Positions 32,790 through 36,745 of a stretch of DNA of 36,745 nt are shown one piece after another (the stretch's first letter is position 1; every line of letters starts with the position of its first letter). The stretch is from DATGFK01 sp040007395. GTDB lineage: Bacteria; Chloroflexota; Anaerolineae; Aggregatilineales; UBA2796. The position numbers and the translations under genes are program-made. The notes under the pieces were generated by a model. It saw only the letters and a program-made list of their open reading frames with translations. It ran no database searches and was not told the origin of the DNA. The stretch spans positions 1 to 36,745 of the forward strand of contig JBDTVG010000051.1 in assembly GCA_040007395.1 (NCBI GenBank), written 5' to 3'.

Positions 32790-33101
32790 AAGTTCGTCTC
32801 CTATAAAAGAAACAAGAGGATGGTATGTCAATCCGCGTTCATCATAGTGCAATTTTGTTAAGGTGGGAGTGCTATAGATTACTTAGGATCGGCGCTCACT
32901 TGAGGTCTGCGAGCGCAGAAGGATCGAGGGTAGAGGGAAATAAAGATAATCCCTAATACAAGTACAGATAGCTTTAGTTTAAAATAACCTACTTTACATT
33001 ATTTGTCTATAATGCAAATGTCTATAACGCAACGTTTTACTCAGCACATGGGCAAGATAAGTTCAGCCACAAGCTGGTCTAGCCTAAATCTCGCGGAACT
33101 G
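32790..33101. other. Non-coding region between the Ig/VCBS gene and the small membrane protein
   Basis: No gene is seen. The only structure found is a 15-base imperfect tandem repeat at 33004-33033 containing TATAAT; the rest is AT-rich with no convincing hairpin. It should contain the promoter of the minus-strand Ig/VCBS gene, which I could not place. Confidence 0.5.
33004..33033. repeat. Two-copy 15-base tandem repeat
   Basis: TGTCTATAATGCAAA is followed at once by TGTCTATAACGCAAC (13 of 15 identical). It lies about 70 bases upstream of the -35 box at 33102. It could be a regulator binding site. Confidence 0.5.
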
Positions 33102-33130
33102 TTGACGCTGACACCTAGCATCGCTACAAT
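33102..33130 (+). promoter_or_regulatory. Sigma70-type promoter for the small membrane protein
   Basis: TTGACG (33102-33107), a 17-base spacer and TACAAT (33125-33130): each box is one base from consensus. Transcription would start near 33137, about 50 bases before ATG 33189. Confidence 0.65.
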
Positions 33131-33188
33131 TGGACGAATGCTGTTCAATCGGTCTATATAACCCTGTTAGCCAATCGAGGGATTGTCC

Positions 33189-33464
33189 ATGTCTAACGTG
33201 CCATCCACTGATAACTCATCTGAATCGACTCAAGATTCGACTCTGGGAACGCGCCGTTTAGTGGCGTTCATCATCTCAATCGTCTTGGGTACAGCGACCA
33301 TTGGTATCGGCGAGATTGTGCTGCTCCATACCAATCTAGCAGCGGCGTTCCCTATCGCCTTTATCCCGGAAGTTCCCTTGCTGCCATTGGCATCGATCCC
33401 GATGAGCTTCTTTTTCCTCATCTGGATTGACTATTTTATGGGAACCAAAATCGTCGTCGATTAA
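33189..33464 (+). CDS. Small two-helix membrane protein of unknown function
   Basis: A 91-residue protein with a Ser/Thr-rich soluble head (about 1-22, SNVPSTDNSSESTQDSTLGT). A membrane helix (about 25-47, LVAFIISIVLGTATIGIGEI) is followed by a second hydrophobic stretch (about 52-83) that contains a Pro-rich loop (IPEVPLLPLASIP). GAGGGA lies 7 bases before ATG 33189. The longest frame starts 6 bases earlier at TTG. It has its own good promoter and a downstream hairpin, so it is a monocistronic gene. No family is recognised. Confidence 0.7.
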   Translation: MSNVPSTDNSSESTQDSTLGTRRLVAFIISIVLGTATIGIGEIVLLHTNLAAAFPIAFIPEVPLLPLASIPMSFFFLIWIDYFMGTKIVVD

Positions 33465-33514
33465 CGACCTGTCACGAGCGCCATCAGCCGACTCAACCAT
33501 ACAATAACTATCGT

Positions 33515-33541
33515 ATCAGGTCACTTAGCAAGTGACCTGAT
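33515..33541. terminator. Bidirectional hairpin between convergent genes
   Basis: ATCAGGTCACTT-AGC-AAGTGACCTGAT, 12 perfect pairs with a 3-base loop, between the stops at 33464 and 33546. It could serve both the small membrane protein and the SGNH gene. The flanks are AT-rich but not clean T-runs. Confidence 0.65.
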
Positions 33542-33545
33542 GTAT

Positions 33546-34613
33546 TTAAAACGTTGTCATAGCGTTGAAGATCGCTTGAGCAATCAAAGTGTTACCTTTG
33601 CCAGTGGCATGGGTCATATCGTACCAAACCGACGTTTGGCGACGTGACCAATCTACCGCATGAGTCAGGTCTACTGCTGCAATACCATGCTGTCGCAGTT
33701 GTTCCACTCCTGCTTGAATATATGACCAACAGGTCAATAATCCCCAGCGTTTGGCATTGTTGGTGAGGATTAATTCTGCTTCTAAGCTACGTTCGATAGT
33801 ACTCAAAGGCCGCGTGTACAAGTGAGGTTGCAGCATCACGTAGAATGCAGCCCCCTGCGATTGGGCATAGTCATGGGCTTCCGTAATCGTCTGTTGATAG
33901 TCATCCGCTGCTGCTTTACCCGGCATTTCGCAGCTTCCAAATGCAGTGTTATTGACATCATCACAGAAAAACCGCGACAACGCTAATTCATGTAGCTGGT
34001 CACATACCCACCCAACAGGATTATTCTTTCTGAATTCGCGACTCAGGCTAAGATTGATGGTATCTGCTTCCTTTACGCCATCATAGAAGATAACCATGTC
34101 GCCCGGTTGGATGGTCGTTTCTTTGAGATGAGCAAGTTCCTGTTTAGCGGTATAGGCAGTTATACCCTTGTTAACGACCCGCCAGCCATAACCATACTGG
34201 TTAAGCAGTAGTTGTAACTGACTCGGTATTGTGTCGCTGTCGATCATCATAGGGGATACTAATGCTGAATTGCCAAATAGCCAGACTGTATGAGTCCATC
34301 TATCGGGTTGGTAGCTTGTATGGCGTGAACTGTCTTCATAGTTTATATAACGTCCATGATAGTCAAAGGCAATAAACAACCTACCTTCTTTATCGAACTG
34401 GTTGATACTTAGTGTGTCGTCCAACTCCCGATTCAACACTGCCAAATCGACACCGGAGTAAAATGTGTCCTGTATTGACTTCAATTGTTGTGCGTGTATT
34501 GCGTTAAACCTGCCAAAATGCCATCGCGCCACGTACTCCAACCCAAACCCAAAAAACACAAGCAAAGGTATAAAAATTGCAGCGAACACCAAACAACTAC
34601 GAAAACGGCGCAT
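33546..34613 (-). CDS. Membrane-anchored SGNH/GDSL-type hydrolase or acyl-transferase-like protein
   Basis: A 355-residue protein with an N-terminal helix (about 6-28, SCLVFAAIFIPLLVFFGFGL), a signal anchor. The SGNH blocks are in order: WLFGNSALVSPMMIDSDTIP (nucleophile Ser116), RVVNKGITAYTAKQELAHLK (Asn148/Gly150 region), DMVIFYDGVKEAD, and near the C terminus YDMTHATGKGN (Asp332, His335). Such extracytoplasmic proteins act as esterases or O-acetyl transferases on polysaccharides. GGAG lies before ATG 34613. The polysaccharide deacetylase gene ends 40 bases upstream on the same strand, so the two may form an operon acting on one envelope glycan. The catalytic assignment is by motif only. 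Confidence 0.8.
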   Translation of the reverse strand: MRRFRSCLVFAAIFIPLLVFFGFGLEYVARWHFGRFNAIHAQQLKSIQDTFYSGVDLAVLNRELDDTLSINQFDKEGRLFIAFDYHGRYINYEDSSRHTSYQPDRWTHTVWLFGNSALVSPMMIDSDTIPSQLQLLLNQYGYGWRVVNKGITAYTAKQELAHLKETTIQPGDMVIFYDGVKEADTINLSLSREFRKNNPVGWVCDQLHELALSRFFCDDVNNTAFGSCEMPGKAAADDYQQTITEAHDYAQSQGAAFYVMLQPHLYTRPLSTIERSLEAELILTNNAKRWGLLTCWSYIQAGVEQLRQHGIAAVDLTHAVDWSRRQTSVWYDMTHATGKGNTLIAQAIFNAMTTF

Positions 34614-34653
34614 TGTGACTCCATCAATACAAGATTTTGATCAACTAGAAATA

Positions 34654-35478
34654 TTAGCGTTCCCAGCTCATCAAATCGGCAAATGTCGCCAGATTCGTTG
34701 AGCCGCGAATCCTCACACGCGGCAGTCGTAGCATATCATCGGAGTAGCCGTAAGTGCCATCGTTCGTCGTAAAGGCCGCTTCGATCCCAGCGGCTCGTAG
34801 TTCGCGCACCACATTGAGATCGAACTGTCCGGCGGGATAGCAAAAGAACAGAGGTCGCACGCCGATGTGCGCCTCGATACTTTCTATCGGCCCCAAAATT
34901 TCGTAGATTAGCCAGTCGTGGTCGCGCTTCCGCATATCCTCATGGCGGCGGCTGTGGTTTTCGATAGACATACCCCACTGCGACATCTCTTTGGCCTGCG
35001 TCCAGTTGAGATAGCCCTGTTTGTTCTCGTCCAGCCAATCGGTGACGATGAAGAATGTGCCTTTGAATCCCACAGATCGCAGGATTGGAAAAGCATTGGT
35101 ATACGCATCAATATAGCCATCGTCGAACGTGACCAGCACGGGGCGGTCTGGCAGCTTTTTCCCGCGCTCTACTGCCGCCATGAAGTCATCGGGCGAAATG
35201 GTACGATAGCCGTGCTCCTTGAGCCACTGCATCTGGCGGCGGAAGTTATCTGGCGTAACCGATAGATCGAGTCGATACTTATCTGCATCTGGCGGCGGAA
35301 CGCTGATATAGTGATACATCAGGATCGGGACTCGCACGCGCCGCAGCAAGGTGCTACTGCTGGTTTTAGGCGATTTCCCTTCGGCATAGAGACGCGGCTC
35401 GGCGGATGCACTGACCAGCGGTAAGATCAGCAGCAGGATAGGCACAGCACGCTTGAGCAAAGACCTTATCTTAAACAT
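34654..35478 (-). CDS. Secreted polysaccharide deacetylase (NodB/CE4 domain)
   Basis: A 274-residue protein with an N-terminal signal peptide (MFKIRSLLKRAVPILLLILP, cleavage near SASAEP). The NodB domain (about 45-270) has VPILMYHYIS, VTFDDGY (catalytic Asp119 and metal Asp120), ENHSRRHED with metal His175 and His179, YPAGQFD and RLPRVRI. These enzymes remove N-acetyl (or other acyl) groups from cell-wall or exopolysaccharide sugars outside the cytoplasm. The start is uncertain: ATG 35478 fits the signal peptide, while GTG 35499 adds seven residues; neither has a clear ribosome site. It is probably co-transcribed with the SGNH gene downstream. Confidence 0.87.
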   Translation of the reverse strand: MFKIRSLLKRAVPILLLILPLVSASAEPRLYAEGKSPKTSSSTLLRRVRVPILMYHYISVPPPDADKYRLDLSVTPDNFRRQMQWLKEHGYRTISPDDFMAAVERGKKLPDRPVLVTFDDGYIDAYTNAFPILRSVGFKGTFFIVTDWLDENKQGYLNWTQAKEMSQWGMSIENHSRRHEDMRKRDHDWLIYEILGPIESIEAHIGVRPLFFCYPAGQFDLNVVRELRAAGIEAAFTTNDGTYGYSDDMLRLPRVRIRGSTNLATFADLMSWER

Positions 35479-35589
35479 GCTACAGGCATACCATTTCACT
35501 AGAGCGTGTTTGGGAAATAAGGAAGTGGCTCCTGTAGGGTAGAACTGGAGGTATCAGACAACAATCCAAGCCAACAGGAATCACGAGAA

Positions 35590-35826
35590 GTGTGTCACAA
35601 AAATGTAGTTTATCCAAGTGATATGACGGATGAACAATGGGCGATCATCGAAGGGCTGGACATCAATAAACACTGGGGGCTAGGCCGACCGATGCGGTTA
35701 GAGTTGAGAGCGGTCATCAAGGCTATCCGGTACATTCTGCGGACAGGCTGCCAGTGGCGGTAGCTGCTCAAGGAGTATCCCAATTACAATAGAGTATATT
35801 ACCACTACCGAACATGGTGGATTCGA
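35590..35826 (+). pseudogene. N-terminal fragment of an IS5-family transposase
   Basis: The plus strand reads VVYPSDMTDEQWAIIEGL, the hallmark start of IS5-family transposases (usually YPSDLTDEQW), then RAVIKAIRYILRTGCQWR, an in-frame TAG (35761-35763), and LLKEYPNYNRVYYHYRTWW. The match ends near 35826; none of the DDE catalytic domain follows. The fragment lies just after GAGCGTGTTTGGGAAATAAG (from 35504), which may be the element's terminal repeat. It is inactive. Confidence 0.78.
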
Positions 35827-36124
35827 TATGAGAGGCGGTCAACACCCGCTTACGCGAGCGGGTGCGCCGCGCAGCGGGTCGCTGCGCTCAGCCCAGTCTA
35901 GTAGACTAACCAACGGGAAGGGAGGGATAAAGTCGAGACAATTTTGTGCGTGCTTTTTCAAGGGAAAATTGCCAGTGAACGGTAGCGTGTTGAGCATTGC
36001 GCGGCTCTTGCCAAGCAGTCATTTGGCGTTGTAAGGCACCCATATCGGGCAAGCGTTACCCCAGACACTGACGAACCAGAATGGACAAATGAACTACACC
36101 CGCAGCAAGCGGCGAGGTATCAAG
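35827..36124. other. Gap between the IS5 fragment and the IS200-like pseudogene
   Basis: No intact gene. A hairpin CCCGCT-TACGCG-AGCGGG lies near 35847-35864. The sequence near 36099-36124 (CCGCAGCAAGCGGCGAGGTA) resembles the sequence upstream of the tnpA start and may be one end of the IS200-type element. The rest is unrecognised. Confidence 0.45.
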
Positions 36125-36558
36125 TCAGTCGAACAGCCGAGGCTGTTCGACATGGAGTCGAGCATAGTCTTGTTGGCATCCTTGGTTTCTAAGGTAATGT
36201 GCAAGGGTAGTTTCGGTGGCATGTTGACCAACTGTGCTGACCTAGTCGCCATCGCTCCAGAACTCGCCGCCCCACAGTTTTTTCTTTACGCTGGGGACGC
36301 GAGCAAAGATTTCACGCGCAGGAATACTCTTGATGGTGCGCACGATCTAGCTACGGATTGTACGAGCAAATGCACGTGATCTCGGTCAGTACCTATCTCC
36401 CAAAAGACGATTTCGTAGCGCTGGGCGATGTCCAAGCACACTGCTTTCAAGATCTGATCAACGGCTTCACTGAAAACGATTCGTCTGTATTTCGCTGGGC
36501 AAACGAAATGGTATAGCACAACCGAGACAGTATGACTTTTTCGTATAAGTTGGCTCAT
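36125..36558 (-). pseudogene. tnpA: Decayed IS200/IS605-family TnpA (Y1 HUH transposase)
   Basis: From ATG 36558 the minus strand gives SVVLYHFVCPAKYRRIVFSE, CLDIAQRYEIVFWEIGTD and DHVHLLVQSV (the HUH motif as HVH). The frame then shifts near 36340 and continues IVRTIKSIPAREIFARVPSV, KKKLWGGEFWSDGD, an in-frame TAG where the family has an aromatic residue, VSTVGQH and LAHYLRNQG, which carries the likely catalytic Tyr. It ends at TGA 36125-36127. Length is normal (about 145 codons), but the frameshift and stop make it inactive. No intact TnpB accompanies it. Confidence 0.82.
36128..36151. repeat. 11-bp stem hairpin at the end of tnpA
   Basis: GTCGAACAGCC, loop GA, GGCTGTTCGAC, overlapping the last codons before the tnpA stop. 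It is a perfect inverted repeat; it may be a terminator or part of the right-end structure of the element. Confidence 0.5.
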
Positions 36559-36745
36559 CCTTGCTATCTTATCGAACCTTGCTCCTACCTGCACTCCTAT
36601 TCAGCGCTGCTTGCTGCGAGGTATGAAACCCGCTTTGGATTCAACAGCAAGCGGACGAGGATCGGCGTTTCGACTAACTGCGTTTGTTTGACTAGTAGGG
36701 GAGCGCAAAAGAAATGAGCAAGAAAAGGGTACTATAAAAGGACGA
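36559..36745. other. Window end upstream of the IS200-like element
   Basis: No gene seen. TGCTTGCTGCGAGGTATGAA near 36607-36626 resembles the sequence at 36103-36121 and is a candidate left end of the element. Sequence after 36700 is A-rich (plus strand) and cut by the window edge. Confidence 0.4.

Overview
The window looks like a chromosomal stretch of a Chloroflexota (Anaerolineae-like) bacterium. This rests on gene style, not on a marker gene: multi-PAS and membrane histidine kinases, a dual-receiver/BTAD regulator, TIR proteins fused to WD40 or sulfatase-modifying-factor domains, secreted Ig-like plus VCBS-type repeat proteins, and IS1-like and IS200-like elements of a kind common in that phylum. 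Base composition is moderate. About 24 apparently intact protein genes, two tRNA genes and six decayed genes can be supported.

Layout. 1-4.1 kb: a two-domain VOC dioxygenase-like protein, divergent from a four-PAS histidine kinase that converges on an unknown gene. 4.1-9.0 kb: a MarR repressor divergent from a quinone-oxidoreductase-like MDR enzyme, with a near-ideal promoter bracketed by two identical palindromic operators; then glycerate kinase, a YcaQ/AlkX-type DNA glycosylase and an isoprenylcysteine-methyltransferase-like membrane protein. 9.0-14.3 kb (minus strand): a two-gene TIR locus, made of a membrane-spanning TIR protein with an outer FGE-like domain lacking the catalytic cysteines, and a 1,238-residue TIR-NB-ARC-WD40 STAND protein with 14 WD40 blades. 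This pair is the best candidate for an immune or conflict system. 14.4-18.1 kb: an inositol 2-dehydrogenase-like gene behind a 26-bp perfect palindrome, then a histidine kinase with two stand-alone receiver proteins.

18.1-19.4 kb is a graveyard: an IS5-type transposase tail fused to a broken IS1-like transposase, and a truncated PfkB kinase. 19.6-23.9 kb is an ABC importer operon (binding protein, two permeases, no ATPase here) with a PIG-L deacetylase at its end and a strong hairpin after the binding-protein gene. 24.1-25.5 kb has a decayed and an intact TolB-like propeller gene, followed by two tRNA-Ser genes (GCU and UGA) on the minus strand with a good promoter. 25.9-31.2 kb: a small unknown protein, a GT39-like membrane glycosyltransferase, an MBL-fold hydrolase and a dual-receiver/BTAD regulator. 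31.2-35.5 kb: a secreted Ig/VCBS repeat protein, a small two-helix membrane protein, and an SGNH hydrolase with a polysaccharide deacetylase that probably modify the envelope together. 35.5-36.7 kb ends in broken IS5 and IS200/IS605 transposases.

Family assignments come from reading motifs by eye; no database search was run. Starts were moved from the longest frame where a ribosome binding site or domain boundary argued for it.
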